A stretch of 64,000 nt of DNA from Qipengyuania oceanensis. Its GTDB lineage: Bacteria > Pseudomonadota > Alphaproteobacteria > Sphingomonadales > Sphingomonadaceae. This document shows, in pieces, positions 9,116-17,495 of this stretch. Position 1 is the stretch's first letter; each line of letters begins with the position of its first letter. The stretch covers positions 1,922,001-1,986,000 of the forward strand of contig NZ_WTYN01000001.1 of NCBI RefSeq assembly GCF_009827535.1. Reading direction: 5' to 3'. The notes under the pieces were generated by a model. It did no database searches. It saw only the letters and a list, made by a program, of their open reading frames with translations, and was not told where the DNA came from. The position numbers and the translations under genes were made by a program.

Positions 9116-9495
9116 CCGCGCTCGCCGCCGCCGGATGTGCAGCGATGCTGATCGGGCCGGTGCATGCCGATGACGGCGGGCTGGCACTGCTTGACAGCCT
9201 GCAGAAGGGTTCGTGGGAGGTTCGCTTCCGGGATGGCTCGCCGCCCAGGCGGCTGTGCGTGCGAACCGGCCGGGAGCTGCTGCAATTGTATCAGAATTCG
9301 CCGAACTGCGGTCGTTACAGCGTCGATGGAACATCTAACAGCGTAACGGTGCAATACAGCTGCCGGACGGAGGGGTATGCGCGCACGACCGTCCGCAAGG
9401 AAACCGGTACCCTGGTCCAGATCGAAGGGCAGGGTGTCTCACGCGGACGTCCATTCCAGTTCACGGCCGAAGCGCGGCGCATGGGAGCATGCTGA
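9058..9495 (+). CDS. Small secreted cysteine-containing protein
   Basis: A 145-residue exported protein. The basic N-terminus and hydrophobic core (LTALAAAGCAAMLIG) end at a signal-peptidase-like PVHA-DD site near residue 38. The mature part is beta-rich and has four cysteines (LCVRTG, NCGRY, SCRTEG and the final C), probably as two disulfides. It resembles small DUF3617-type periplasmic proteins of sphingomonads, but I cannot assign the family with certainty. No function is proposed. The usual Shine-Dalgarno is 13 bases upstream, better placed for the overlapping short frame at 9050. Confidence 0.65.
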   Translation: MRFAGKFFSAPSGRVLRRLTALAAAGCAAMLIGPVHADDGGLALLDSLQKGSWEVRFRDGSPPRRLCVRTGRELLQLYQNSPNCGRYSVDGTSNSVTVQYSCRTEGYARTTVRKETGTLVQIEGQGVSRGRPFQFTAEARRMGAC

Positions 9496-9549
9496 GAATC
9501 CGGCGATGAAGGATTTGCGGGGCCAGCGGTAAAGCACTAGCAGCCGGGC

Positions 9550-10257
9550 ATGAACCACCCAGATCAATCCGACCGTCCGATCGCGGTAGTGCTTCTTTCC
9601 GGCGGGCTCGATTCGATGGTTACCGCAGGATTGGCGGCAGAGGCGGGCTACGATCTCGTCGCTCTGACGATCGACTACGGCCAGCGGCACCGGGTCGAAC
9701 TGGACGCGGCGCGCATCATTGCCAGGAAGCTGGAAGTGCGTCGCCACATCCTTCTGCCTCTGGATCTGCGCGCATTCGGTGGCTCCGCCCTGACCGACGA
9801 CATCGCGGTACCCAAGGACGGCGTCGGCTCCGAAATCCCGGTGACATACGTTCCGGCCCGCAATCTCGTTTTCCTGTCGCTGACGACTGCTTGCGCAGAG
9901 GCGTCGGGAGCGCGCGACATCTTCATCGGCATCAACGCGCTCGATTATTCGGGTTATCCGGATTGCCGGCCCGAATTCGTTGCCAGTTTCGTGGAGACCG
10001 CCCGGCTTGCAACCAAGGCCGGGGTAGAAGGTCAGCCTCTCAGGGTTCACGCACCGTTGCAGATGATGACCAAGGCGCAGATCGCGGCAGAAACCGCCCG
10101 GCTCGATCTCGATCCGTCGTGGAGCTGGTCATGCTACGATCCGCAACCGGGTCCTGTGGCTTGTGGCCTGTGTGACAGTTGTCGCTTGCGCAGAACGGGC
10201 TTTGCCGAAGCGGGGATTGCCGATACGACTGCGTATGCGGCACCTATGCCGAAATAA
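9550..10257 (+). CDS. queC: 7-cyano-7-deazaguanine synthase
   Basis: A 235-residue ATP-dependent enzyme that turns 7-carboxy-7-deazaguanine into preQ0, the precursor of tRNA queuosine and of 7-deazaguanine DNA modification. The PP-loop SGGLDS is at residues 17-22. The zinc site uses C195, C205, C208 and C211 (CGLCDSC). Other queuosine genes (queD, queE, queF, tgt) are not in the window. There is no DNA-modification cluster nearby, so ordinary tRNA queuosine is the likely use. Confidence 0.94.
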   Translation: MNHPDQSDRPIAVVLLSGGLDSMVTAGLAAEAGYDLVALTIDYGQRHRVELDAARIIARKLEVRRHILLPLDLRAFGGSALTDDIAVPKDGVGSEIPVTYVPARNLVFLSLTTACAEASGARDIFIGINALDYSGYPDCRPEFVASFVETARLATKAGVEGQPLRVHAPLQMMTKAQIAAETARLDLDPSWSWSCYDPQPGPVACGLCDSCRLRRTGFAEAGIADTTAYAAPMPK

Positions 10258-10278
10258 GAACAGGATCGGGGAAGAGGG

Positions 10279-11892
10279 TTGAGCCAGACGGAAACGGTTA
10301 GCGTGCCGCAGGATGCCGCCGCGGGAGACAAGGTGCCTGCCTACAGCTGGTATGCTCTGGGCGTGCTCGTCCTCATCTACGTGCTCAATTTCATCGACCG
10401 GCAGATCCTGTCGATCCTCGCAAACGACATCAAGGCGGACCTCGGGGTAAGCGATGCCTACCTCGGCTTCCTGTACGGTACCGCATTCGCCATTTTCTAT
10501 TCGCTGTTCGGCATTCCGCTAGGCAAGCTTGCCGACAGTTGGCACCGTGTGCGGCTGATGACGATCGGCCTCAGCTTGTGGTCGGCCATGACCGTGGTTT
10601 CCGGTTTCTCGAAGAATGCCGGCATGCTCACCGGGGCCAGAATCGGCGTCGGCGTGGGCGAAGCGACGGCGAGCCCCTCGGCCTATTCTCTCATCTCGGA
10701 CTGGTTTCCGGCCCGTCTCAGGGCGACCGCCCTCGCGATCTATTCATCGGGCCTGTACCTCGGCGGCGGGATGTCGATCCTGATCGGCGCGGTGGCGCTC
10801 GAATGGTGGAACAAGACCTATCCCGGCGGTGGCCCGTTCGGTCTCGTCGGATGGCAGGCAGCCTTTATCGCGGTCGGCTTGCCCGGCTTGCTGCTGGCGC
10901 TGTGGGTCATGACGTTGAAAGAGCCAATACGGGGGCTGATTGACGGGATTCCTTCGAAGCCGGTCGAGCGACCGTTCCGCGGTTTCGTCGAGGAACTTCT
11001 GCAGATCATTCCGCCGTTGACCTTGATCGGCGCTGCCCGCCGCGGGTTCATGGCACTGGCGATCAACATCACCGCTTTCGTCGGCGCCTTCGTCATCGCG
11101 TGGCTGCTCACGGGGATCACCGGTTCGGGTCCAGGCGCGATCGTCGAAGCCATCTCGGACCAGTGGTTCCTGCTCGCGATCGGCTATTACGCGATTTTCT
11201 GCTGGGCTTCGGCTTTGCGCTCGCGCGACGCCCCGACCTTTGCCCTGACGTGGGGCTCCCCGGCTTTCCTCTGCACTATCCTCGGCTACGGGATCGTGTC
11301 CTTCATGTCCTACGCGACGAGCTACTGGAGCGCGCCCTATGCCGAGCGCGTCTTCGAGATCAGCAAGATCCAGCTTGGCTGGTGGCTCGGGATGCCGACT
11401 GCGGTTTCAGGGTTTCTGGGCGTGATCGCAGGTGGCCGCCTGGCAGATTACCTGTTCACCAGAATCCCGGCAGGGCGGATCGTAGTCATCATATTCGGAC
11501 TGCTCGCGCCGATCCCGGTGATGTGGCTCATGTTCACGACCGGCGACATGACGCTGTTCCTGATCCTGGCGGTGATCGCCCAGTTTTGCGCTGCGAGCGC
11601 GCTCGGCGGCGCAGCGGCAACCAGCCAAGCCCTCGTTCTTCCACGGATGCGCGGAGTAGCGACAGCCACATTCTTCCTGGCGACGACGCTCGTCGGCCTG
11701 GCACTGGGTCCGTACACCGCCGGACTCGTATCCGCGAAGAATGGCGATGATCTTTCTCAGGGAATGCTCGCGGTGCTGTGGGCGGCTCCTGTCGGGCTCG
11801 TACTGTTGATCGCGGCACTCAAGCTGGTTCCCGCTGCGGCCGACACGGTACGCTCGCGCGCCCGGTCGGCCGGCGAGGACATCAGCGACTAG
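10279..11892 (+). CDS. MFS transporter, spinster-like family
   Basis: A 537-residue permease with about 12 membrane helices. Helix 1 carries YVLNFIDRQILSILA, the start typical of spinster/SPNS-like MFS proteins. The helix 2-3 loop has the motif FGIPLGKLADSWHRVR, an MFS motif A variant. A longer loop near residues 215-245 separates the two halves. The substrate is unknown. The start is taken as TTG at 10279 directly behind the purine-rich GGGGAAGAGGG; a GTG 24 bases on is the alternative. The stop overlaps the stop of the convergent sodC gene. Confidence 0.85.
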   Translation: MSQTETVSVPQDAAAGDKVPAYSWYALGVLVLIYVLNFIDRQILSILANDIKADLGVSDAYLGFLYGTAFAIFYSLFGIPLGKLADSWHRVRLMTIGLSLWSAMTVVSGFSKNAGMLTGARIGVGVGEATASPSAYSLISDWFPARLRATALAIYSSGLYLGGGMSILIGAVALEWWNKTYPGGGPFGLVGWQAAFIAVGLPGLLLALWVMTLKEPIRGLIDGIPSKPVERPFRGFVEELLQIIPPLTLIGAARRGFMALAINITAFVGAFVIAWLLTGITGSGPGAIVEAISDQWFLLAIGYYAIFCWASALRSRDAPTFALTWGSPAFLCTILGYGIVSFMSYATSYWSAPYAERVFEISKIQLGWWLGMPTAVSGFLGVIAGGRLADYLFTRIPAGRIVVIIFGLLAPIPVMWLMFTTGDMTLFLILAVIAQFCAASALGGAAATSQALVLPRMRGVATATFFLATTLVGLALGPYTAGLVSAKNGDDLSQGMLAVLWAAPVGLVLLIAALKLVPAAADTVRSRARSAGEDISD

Positions 11893-12419
11893 CTGGCTTT
11901 CAGGACGCCGCAGGCAACCCGCGAGCCGGCGTCGCCAGCCGGGTCGGTGCGATAGTCGTCAGGTCCAGCGTGGATGACCACGGCCGTGCCGTCGGCATCG
12001 AACAGCCATTCGGCGATCTGAGCAGGACTGCCGGTAAGTTCGTACGTCCTGCTAGCGCTACGCGAAGCTCCGACAGCAAGATTCGCCAGGTCGCCGACAT
12101 GCTTGCCGTCCGGATTCAGCGAACCATGCTGTTTGCCGAGCGGGTTCAGATGCCCGCCCGCAGACTTGAAGTCCGGCGCGGTACAGGTTCCGGTAGTGTG
12201 CAGGTGGAATCCGTGCTCGCCTGGTTCGAGACCGGTTGCTGCGACCGTAAGATAGACGGCGTTGCTTCTGGTAAGGACCTGTGCCGTTCCGATCGGTAAT
12301 CCGGCCGAGCTGTAAAGGTTCGCGCTGGCCAGCCTTTGCTCGGGCAGTTGTTCGATCGTGGAGCACGCCGCGATAGTGGCGAAGCTCGCGCCGATAGCGA
12401 TGGCTTTTAAAAGTTTCAT
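11889..12419 (-). CDS. sodC: Cu/Zn superoxide dismutase, lipoprotein form
   Basis: A 176-residue enzyme that dismutates superoxide in the periplasm. The N-terminus is a lipoprotein signal with lipobox IAAC and lipidated C19. Metal-site sequences are GFHLH for copper, then GGHLNP, KQHG and GDLANL for the Zn/bridging region, and VVIHAGPDDY. The conserved disulfide partners lie in TGTC and VACGV. GDLANL replaces the usual GDLPNL, but the ligand aspartate is kept. It lies downstream of the OmpA gene on the same strand but beyond a terminator, so it probably has its own promoter in 12420-12456. Confidence 0.92.
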   Translation of the reverse strand: MKLLKAIAIGASFATIAACSTIEQLPEQRLASANLYSSAGLPIGTAQVLTRSNAVYLTVAATGLEPGEHGFHLHTTGTCTAPDFKSAGGHLNPLGKQHGSLNPDGKHVGDLANLAVGASRSASRTYELTGSPAQIAEWLFDADGTAVVIHAGPDDYRTDPAGDAGSRVACGVLKAS

Positions 12420-12456
12420 GAGGTTCCCTTTTTTCAAACGTCTCAGGGACCCAACG

Positions 12457-12485
12457 AAAAAGGGGCCGGATTTCTCCGACCCCTT
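12457..12485 (-). terminator. Rho-independent terminator of the OmpA gene
   Basis: On the minus strand an 11-base stem AAGGGGTCGGA / TCCGGCCCCTT with a GAAA loop is followed by TTTTTCG. One pair is a G-U wobble. It lies 29 bases after the OmpA-family stop and separates that gene from sodC. Confidence 0.85.
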
Positions 12486-12513
12486 GTTCATTTTGTAATC
12501 GCTTGCGCGAAAC

Positions 12514-13620
12514 TTACATGCCCGAACCCGGGCCGTAAGTGATTTCGACGCGGCGGTTCTGCAGTTCGCGGACACCGTCGGCAGTCGGAACGCGCGGCTG
12601 CGATTCACCGAACGCTTCGCTCGAGATGCGACCATCGGGAACGCCGCGACCGCTGAGGTAGCTGCGAACCGAAGCGTTACGACGCTCGGCCAGACCCATG
12701 TTGTAGGCAACGGTACCCGAACGGTCGGTGTGACCGGCGAGCATGACCGAAGCCATTCCGCAGTCGGCGTAAGCCGAAACCGCGTTGTCGAGGATCGTCG
12801 CTGCTTCCGGCGTGATGTCCGACTTGTCCCAGTTGAAGAAGACAATGTACGGGCCGGTGTTGCAGACCGTCTCAACCACCGGCGGGGGCGGAGGAGGCGG
12901 TGGCGGCGGGGGCGGCGGCGGCGGCGGCGGCGGCGGGGGCGGCGGAGCTTCAGCGCCACCGAAGTTGAACGTGAAGGTTCCGAGCAGCGAGTGCGAACGG
13001 AAACGTGCTTCGTGTTCACCACCGATCGCATCGACCACGCCGACGTTGTCAGCATTGAAGAAGCGATACTTGATGCCGGCGTCGATGTTGTCGGTCAGCG
13101 GAGCGCGGACACCCGCGAGCAGCTGCCAGGCAAAACCGGTGTCCGAATCGTCCACGATCGGGCCGAGGCTTTCCCACATGTTGGTTTCGATCGAGGTGCG
13201 GGCGACGCCGACACCACCACCAACGAAGCCCTGCAGGCCATCGTCGGGACCGAAGTCCAGCAGGCCGTTCAGCATGAAGCTGAGGGCGCTGGAGTCGCCG
13301 CGGCTGTTGTAGACGCCGGGAGTGATACCGAGAGGCGCGACATAGCTGTCGAGAAGCACTTCGTCGGTGTCAGCTTCGCGATAGCTGGCTTCGGCTTCGA
13401 GGCGGAACGCGCCGAAGTCGTAACCAACGATACCGCCAAAGTCGAAGCCCTTGTCGAAATCGAGAGTCTGCACGTTGTCGGCAGCTTCGAGTTCGATGTC
13501 CATGTCTTCGACCATCATGACGCCGCCGTCGAGTTCGACGTACCATGCATCGTCACGGGCGAGGGCAGGCGACGCAAGGGCCGTCGAGGCCATCGCCATT
13601 CCTATGACCAGTTTCCGCAT
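12514..13620 (-). CDS. OmpA family outer membrane protein with polyproline linker
   Basis: A 368-residue protein. The signal peptide ends at ALA near residue 21. An eight-stranded barrel (about 22-225) follows, then a linker of 22 consecutive prolines (residues 226-247), then the OmpA peptidoglycan-binding domain (FFNWDKSDITPEA, AGHTDRSGTVAYN, NRRVEITYG). It should anchor the outer membrane to peptidoglycan. The proline run is encoded almost wholly by CCG/CCC-type codons and should depend strongly on EF-P. The ATG follows GGGGAA with good spacing. The gene is monocistronic, with its own promoter and terminator. Confidence 0.92.
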   Translation of the reverse strand: MRKLVIGMAMASTALASPALARDDAWYVELDGGVMMVEDMDIELEAADNVQTLDFDKGFDFGGIVGYDFGAFRLEAEASYREADTDEVLLDSYVAPLGITPGVYNSRGDSSALSFMLNGLLDFGPDDGLQGFVGGGVGVARTSIETNMWESLGPIVDDSDTGFAWQLLAGVRAPLTDNIDAGIKYRFFNADNVGVVDAIGGEHEARFRSHSLLGTFTFNFGGAEAPPPPPPPPPPPPPPPPPPPPPPVVETVCNTGPYIVFFNWDKSDITPEAATILDNAVSAYADCGMASVMLAGHTDRSGTVAYNMGLAERRNASVRSYLSGRGVPDGRISSEAFGESQPRVPTADGVRELQNRRVEITYGPGSGM

Positions 13621-13665
13621 TATTGTATTCCCCTTATTAGCGTATTTGAGCCACCGAGTGGCAGG

Positions 13666-13694
13666 TTTCTAACTTTTCCCCATCACGAGGGCAA
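13666..13694 (-). promoter_or_regulatory. Candidate promoter of the OmpA gene
   Basis: On the minus strand TTGCCC (13694-13689) and TAGAAA (13671-13666) are separated by exactly 17 bases and sit about 45 bases upstream of the ATG. The -35 keeps TTG-C and the -10 matches 4 of 6 consensus bases. This is a fit by eye only. Confidence 0.45.
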
Positions 13695-13812
13695 GCGGGC
13701 GTTACTCCGGAACTGTTGCAAGAATGTCTCTTTTGCCAAGTCCATTCGAGAAAATCTGGATAATCCGACCCTCCTGTATCGCCGAAACGCCCGTGCGTTA
13801 CCTTGGTTCCAG

Positions 13813-13926
13813 TCATTTGACGGGAAAAACTCCTGCGGCTCGAAGTGTCTCGATAATGTTACTGATGGCCAGCCGCTCGTCGCGCGGAAGGGCGAGCAGG
13901 TAACGCAGCAAGTCCCGGTCAGTCAT
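13813..13926 (-). CDS. 37-residue microprotein coupled to the TerS-like gene
   Basis: A short frame (MTDRDLLRYLLALPRDER...) whose ATG overlaps the last bases of the upstream TerS-like gene in ATGACTGA, a typical translational-coupling arrangement. The peptide is a plausible amphipathic helix pair with regular Leu/Ile spacing and ends GVFPVK. It could be real or a chance coding tail. The good overlap and protein-like composition favour real. No function is known. Confidence 0.45.
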   Translation of the reverse strand: MTDRDLLRYLLALPRDERLAISNIIETLRAAGVFPVK

Positions 13927-14422
13927 CGGCAACCGTATCGTCGTCGCCGATCGCGTAACTGGCTGCCTCTTCCGCCAGCAATTTGCGCGCGGCGGCATCG
14001 CGTTGCCGCATCGCTTCGAGCTTGGCGTCGATCGAGGCGAGGATTGCGTCCTCGTCTTCGTCGGCGCGCCGCGCCCGCTGCTTGCTCACCGCTTCGCGAT
14101 GGGCGGTCAGCAGGCGAAAGGCGATCGCATTGTCGTATTTGCGACGCGTCCTGGAGGGCCCGCCTTCCAGCGCCCCGGTGCGCAACCGGTGGAGCAGATC
14201 CATCTCTAGGTTGTCGTAGCCTTCGGCCAGCGCGACCTGCCAGGCGCGATTGAACTCGGCATCGGTCCGCCGCGTCCGGTAGACTGTCCGGACCGGAACA
14301 CCTGCGCGACGCGCAGAGCCGGCCACGTTCGACGTCTGGGCGAGGGCAACGAGGAACTCATCTCGCCAGCTTGCATCCGGCACGCGCGATGCGCCGCCGG
14401 ACGATGTGCCCGTCCTGCTCAT
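13919..14422 (-). CDS. Orphan terminase-small-subunit-like HTH protein
   Basis: A 167-residue basic/acidic protein. A helix-turn-helix (about residues 20-50: TSNVAGSARRAGVPVRTVYRTR) recalls small terminase subunits, including those opening gene transfer agent clusters of alphaproteobacteria. A long charged helix with coiled-coil look (ILASIDAKLEAMRQRDAAARK) follows, then an acidic tail. No large terminase, portal or capsid gene is adjacent; the next genes are a 37-residue frame and OmpA. The start at 14422 is uncertain; an ATG at 14476 gives 18 more residues. It may be a relic or an independent regulator. Confidence 0.6.
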   Translation of the reverse strand: MSRTGTSSGGASRVPDASWRDEFLVALAQTSNVAGSARRAGVPVRTVYRTRRTDAEFNRAWQVALAEGYDNLEMDLLHRLRTGALEGGPSRTRRKYDNAIAFRLLTAHREAVSKQRARRADEDEDAILASIDAKLEAMRQRDAAARKLLAEEAASYAIGDDDTVADD

Positions 14423-14635
14423 GTGACCCGTCCATTCGTGAGTGTGCGGCCAAGTCGACGGCGCTCCGTGGCTCATTCCGACTCGGTCTATCGCGATGTT
14501 CCGCTTCTCTAACCAATGAGCGTGACGATGTCAATATAAAAGTGCCAGATAGGTTAATTGGTTTCGATTGCTTCAGGTGATCTGGTCGCCTAGATGCGGC
14601 CCCACCGCCACGGTTGAGGGACGCGACGACCTGCC
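14423..14635. promoter_or_regulatory. Divergent spacer with AT-rich patch
   Basis: A spacer between the divergent TerS-like and YqaA genes. Positions about 14505-14575 are distinctly AT-rich for this genome (containing TCAATATAAAAG) and are the probable promoter zone. No clear operator or RNA gene is visible. Confidence 0.35.
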
Positions 14636-15292
14636 ATGATCATGAAACCGCTGCGCGGGCTCTACGACTGGACCATGGAAAAGAGCGCGCACCCGCACGC
14701 CGTGTGGTGGCTGGCGCTGATCTCTTTCATCGAATCGAGTTTCTTTCCGATCCCACCGCATCCGCTGCTTGGGCTGATGTGCCTGGCCGAACCGAAGAAG
14801 GCACTGCGTTTCGCTTTCGTCGCTACTGCGGCGTCCGTTCTCGGCGGCCTGTTCGGCTATGCAATCGGATTCTTTCTCTACGACACGATCGGCAACTGGC
14901 TGATCGGTGCGCTCGGCCTGACCGAGGCCTTCCCCAAGGCCGCCTGTTACCTGCGCGAGTACGACTGGGAAGTGATCGTGCTGGCCGGCGCGACGCCGGT
15001 TCCGTTCAAGCTGCTGACCATCACCGCCGGCTTCATCGAGATGGCGCTGGTCCCCTTCGTTCTCGCGAGCATTGCGGGCCGGGCGATGATCTTCATGACC
15101 GTCGGCATCCTGTTCCGCATGTTCGGGGCGCCGATCAAGCGCTTCATCGACCAGTATCTGGGCACGGTCACCGCCGCTTTCGTGGTGCTGGTGATCGGCG
15201 GCTTCCTGGCGCTCTCGATGCTGGGCGGGGGAGCCGAAGAGACGGCCGACAAGTGCGAAAGCGCGACGATGGCCGACTTGCGGCTCGGCTGA
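14636..15292 (+). CDS. YqaA family SNARE-associated (DedA-like) membrane protein
   Basis: A 218-residue inner-membrane protein with about five hydrophobic segments. The segment SFIESSFFPIPPHPLLGL and the later AGATPVPFKLLTITAGF are the YqaA/VTT-domain signatures, with re-entrant prolines typical of DedA-like lipid scramblases. It probably helps move phospholipid or undecaprenyl carriers across the membrane. A second ATG two codons downstream is an equally good start. It converges on the rhodanese gene four bases away. Confidence 0.87.
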   Translation: MIMKPLRGLYDWTMEKSAHPHAVWWLALISFIESSFFPIPPHPLLGLMCLAEPKKALRFAFVATAASVLGGLFGYAIGFFLYDTIGNWLIGALGLTEAFPKAACYLREYDWEVIVLAGATPVPFKLLTITAGFIEMALVPFVLASIAGRAMIFMTVGILFRMFGAPIKRFIDQYLGTVTAAFVVLVIGGFLALSMLGGGAEETADKCESATMADLRLG

Positions 15293-15296
15293 CGGT

Positions 15297-15803
15297 CTAC
15301 TTCCCGCGATTCCAGGGAAACAGCCGCAGCGCCTTCTCGATCACGCTGCGCTCGGTCCGCCCGCGATAGATCAGGTCTGCGCCCACCGCGACCGCCAGCA
15401 GGAAATACCATCCGGTCACAATCACTGCGAACAGCGCGGAGACGATCACCAGCGCCCCGCTGACGATCAGCGCCTGCTGGTCCAATTCCAGCGCGCCGCT
15501 GCGATCCACCGCGAGCGGCAGGCCCGCGGCGCGCCAGCCCACGATTCCGCCGTCGAGCCTGTAGGCCTTGCCCTTCGTGAGCGCGGCGAGCTCGGGCGCG
15601 TTCATTTCGCTGCGACGTCCGGTGCGGCAGATGAAGACGACATCTCGTGCGTCCTCGAACGGCTCGATGGTGGCCAGCGGACGGTTCTCGGCCCCAGGAA
15701 CGTTGTTGAAGGCGAATTCCTCGGGCGAGCGGATATCGACGAGGCGCGCGCCGTCGCCGCCGAGGCTTTGGGCTTTCAGGGGAGAGATCGGAGTCAGGGT
15801 CAA
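15297..15803 (-). CDS. Membrane-anchored rhodanese-domain protein
   Basis: A 168-residue protein. A rhodanese domain (about 5-105) carries the active-site loop ICRTGRRSE with C59, and DIRSPEEF at 23-30. Two hydrophobic segments (about 118-160) then anchor it in the membrane, ending in a basic tail. Rhodanese domains carry persulfide sulfur or act as scaffolds. The start is a TTG overlapping the upstream TPR gene stop in TTGA, so no separate ribosome site is needed. OsmC and TPR genes upstream suggest a stress or sulfur context. Confidence 0.82.
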   Translation of the reverse strand: MTLTPISPLKAQSLGGDGARLVDIRSPEEFAFNNVPGAENRPLATIEPFEDARDVVFICRTGRRSEMNAPELAALTKGKAYRLDGGIVGWRAAGLPLAVDRSGALELDQQALIVSGALVIVSALFAVIVTGWYFLLAVAVGADLIYRGRTERSVIEKALRLFPWNRGK

Positions 15804-17419
15804 GCGGCCAGCCTTGCGACCAGTTCCACTGCGACAGGATCGCGGGGCCGAACCTCGAGCGTCGCGCGCGCTTCGCGCAGCGCCGCTTGCTCGTCGCCAG
15901 CCGCGAGCAGGGCCTGCGCCAGGTCCCGGCGGACCGGATACCAGAAGGCGGGCGGGTCGCTGAAGCGGCTGAAATCCTCGGTCTCCTCGATCTGCGCCGC
16001 TTCGGCGAAGCTGGCCGCCGCATCGCGGTAACGCCCGTCCATCATCGCCAGCCTTCCGGTGAGCACGGCGCGGGTTATCGCCAGCATCTGGTCGGCCGCG
16101 GCAAGGCGGTTCTCTTCCTCGTCTTCCGGCAGCTCGACGCGCATCGGGATTGCATCGCGCTCCTTCGCAGCTCCCTCGGTGTCGCCGAGAAACGCGAGGG
16201 CTTCGCCGCGCGCATAGCGCCACGCCGCCTTGAGGTACGGCAGTCTCGGCTCCGGCAGATCGAGCACGACCTCGGGGCTCTCGAAGCGCCCGAACGCGAA
16301 ATACCCCGCCGACATCAGCAGCTGGCCGAAGGACGAGCCTTCCTCGCGCGATTGCGCGCGCTCGACCAGCGGGCGTGCGAGCATCAGCGCGGTGCGGGAA
16401 TCGCCCGCCATCATCGCGCCGCCTAGCCCGAAGATGACGTTGTGCGTGTGGTACGGGATGCCCCAGACCGCCATCGGGTCCTCGTCGTCCATCGCCATGG
16501 CCTGGTGCTCGCCGATCTGCACCGCCTTGCGGTTCGCATCGGCGGCATCCTGGTAGCGCCCGACCCAGTAATAGGTGTGCGAGGGCATGTGGACGAGGTG
16601 GCTTGCGTCGAGCTCCAGCGCGGCGAGGCGGTCGGCATAAGCCTCGGCCTTGCCGGGCTCGCCGCCGATCTCGGTCGAATGGATGTAGAAATGCATCGCC
16701 CCGGTGTGGTCGGGATTGCGGGCCAGTACGGGCTCGATCAGCCGGTTCGCCGCTACCATGCTCTCGGCGGTGTAGTCGGACGACATCTGCGCGTCGGCTG
16801 CCAGAACCTGGAACGTATCGTGTTCGGGAAACCGCGCCGCCAGCGCTGCCATCGCCTTGGCATAGGCCTTGTCCCGATCCTCTTCGGTGCCCTGCGGGCG
16901 GAAGCGCTCGACCAGTGCGGCCGCCCAGCCGCGCTCGAGATCCGACGTTCCAGCCCCGGCCAGGTCCAGCGCACGTTTCGCGAGCGCATGGGGCTCGGCG
17001 CGCTCTTCCATGGTCTTGCCGTAGTTGAGCGTCGGGCCAAGCGTATAGGCATGGCCTGCCAGACACATTGCGCAGGCCGGATCGAGCCGTGCGGCTTCTG
17101 CCATCGCATCGATCGCTTCCTGGTGAGCGAAAGCGAAGGCGAGTTCGATGCCGTTGTCGAAAAATGCCTGCGCCTGCGGGACGCTGGTCGCGATCGGAAA
17201 ACCGCCATTGCCGTAATCGGCGAGGATGAAAGTGGCACTATCGGGATGCTCGACCTCGCTAGAGGCTTCCTTGGCAGCTTCGCTGACGGAGGGCGTCGCT
17301 GCAGTCGCCGCCTGCTCGCTATGGCCGCCTTCGTGTGCGTTGTCCTGAGCCGCCAATGGCACTGCTGCTAGCAGGCACACGCTCGCCGGAAAGAAGGCAA
17401 GAAAGTTGGTCCGTGTCAT
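15800..17419 (-). CDS. Exported tetratricopeptide-repeat protein
   Basis: A 539-residue protein with a signal peptide (cleavage near AAA-QDN, residue about 25) and then a Ser/Glu-rich spacer. TPR-like helical pairs follow from about residue 70 to the end, including AFAHQEAIDAMAEAARLDPACAMC. This matches large TPR proteins common in sphingomonads and cytophagas that have no defined activity. A lone CAMC pair near residue 116 lacks the following His of a haem site. It is co-transcribed with the rhodanese gene through a TTGA overlap. A protein-interaction role is inferred from the repeats only. Confidence 0.78.
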   Translation of the reverse strand: MTRTNFLAFFPASVCLLAAVPLAAQDNAHEGGHSEQAATAATPSVSEAAKEASSEVEHPDSATFILADYGNGGFPIATSVPQAQAFFDNGIELAFAFAHQEAIDAMAEAARLDPACAMCLAGHAYTLGPTLNYGKTMEERAEPHALAKRALDLAGAGTSDLERGWAAALVERFRPQGTEEDRDKAYAKAMAALAARFPEHDTFQVLAADAQMSSDYTAESMVAANRLIEPVLARNPDHTGAMHFYIHSTEIGGEPGKAEAYADRLAALELDASHLVHMPSHTYYWVGRYQDAADANRKAVQIGEHQAMAMDDEDPMAVWGIPYHTHNVIFGLGGAMMAGDSRTALMLARPLVERAQSREEGSSFGQLLMSAGYFAFGRFESPEVVLDLPEPRLPYLKAAWRYARGEALAFLGDTEGAAKERDAIPMRVELPEDEEENRLAAADQMLAITRAVLTGRLAMMDGRYRDAAASFAEAAQIEETEDFSRFSDPPAFWYPVRRDLAQALLAAGDEQAALREARATLEVRPRDPVAVELVARLAA

Positions 17420-17495
17420 CGTCGTTCACCCCCGCTTCGCGACCGGAGGCTTTTGCCATGGACCGCGAAGAGGGGCAATCGAAGAGGGGTCGACG

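Noticed and set aside
9496-9549. preQ1 riboswitch before queC
   Set aside because: The gap is only about 54 bases and shows no C-rich pseudoknot pattern.
12730-14253. 507-codon plus-strand frame across OmpA and the TerS-like gene
   Set aside because: It is antisense to two well supported genes and contains the complement of the proline run.
13919-14476. Prophage or gene transfer agent cluster
   Set aside because: Only one small-terminase-like gene is present; no portal, capsid, tail or integrase genes nearby.
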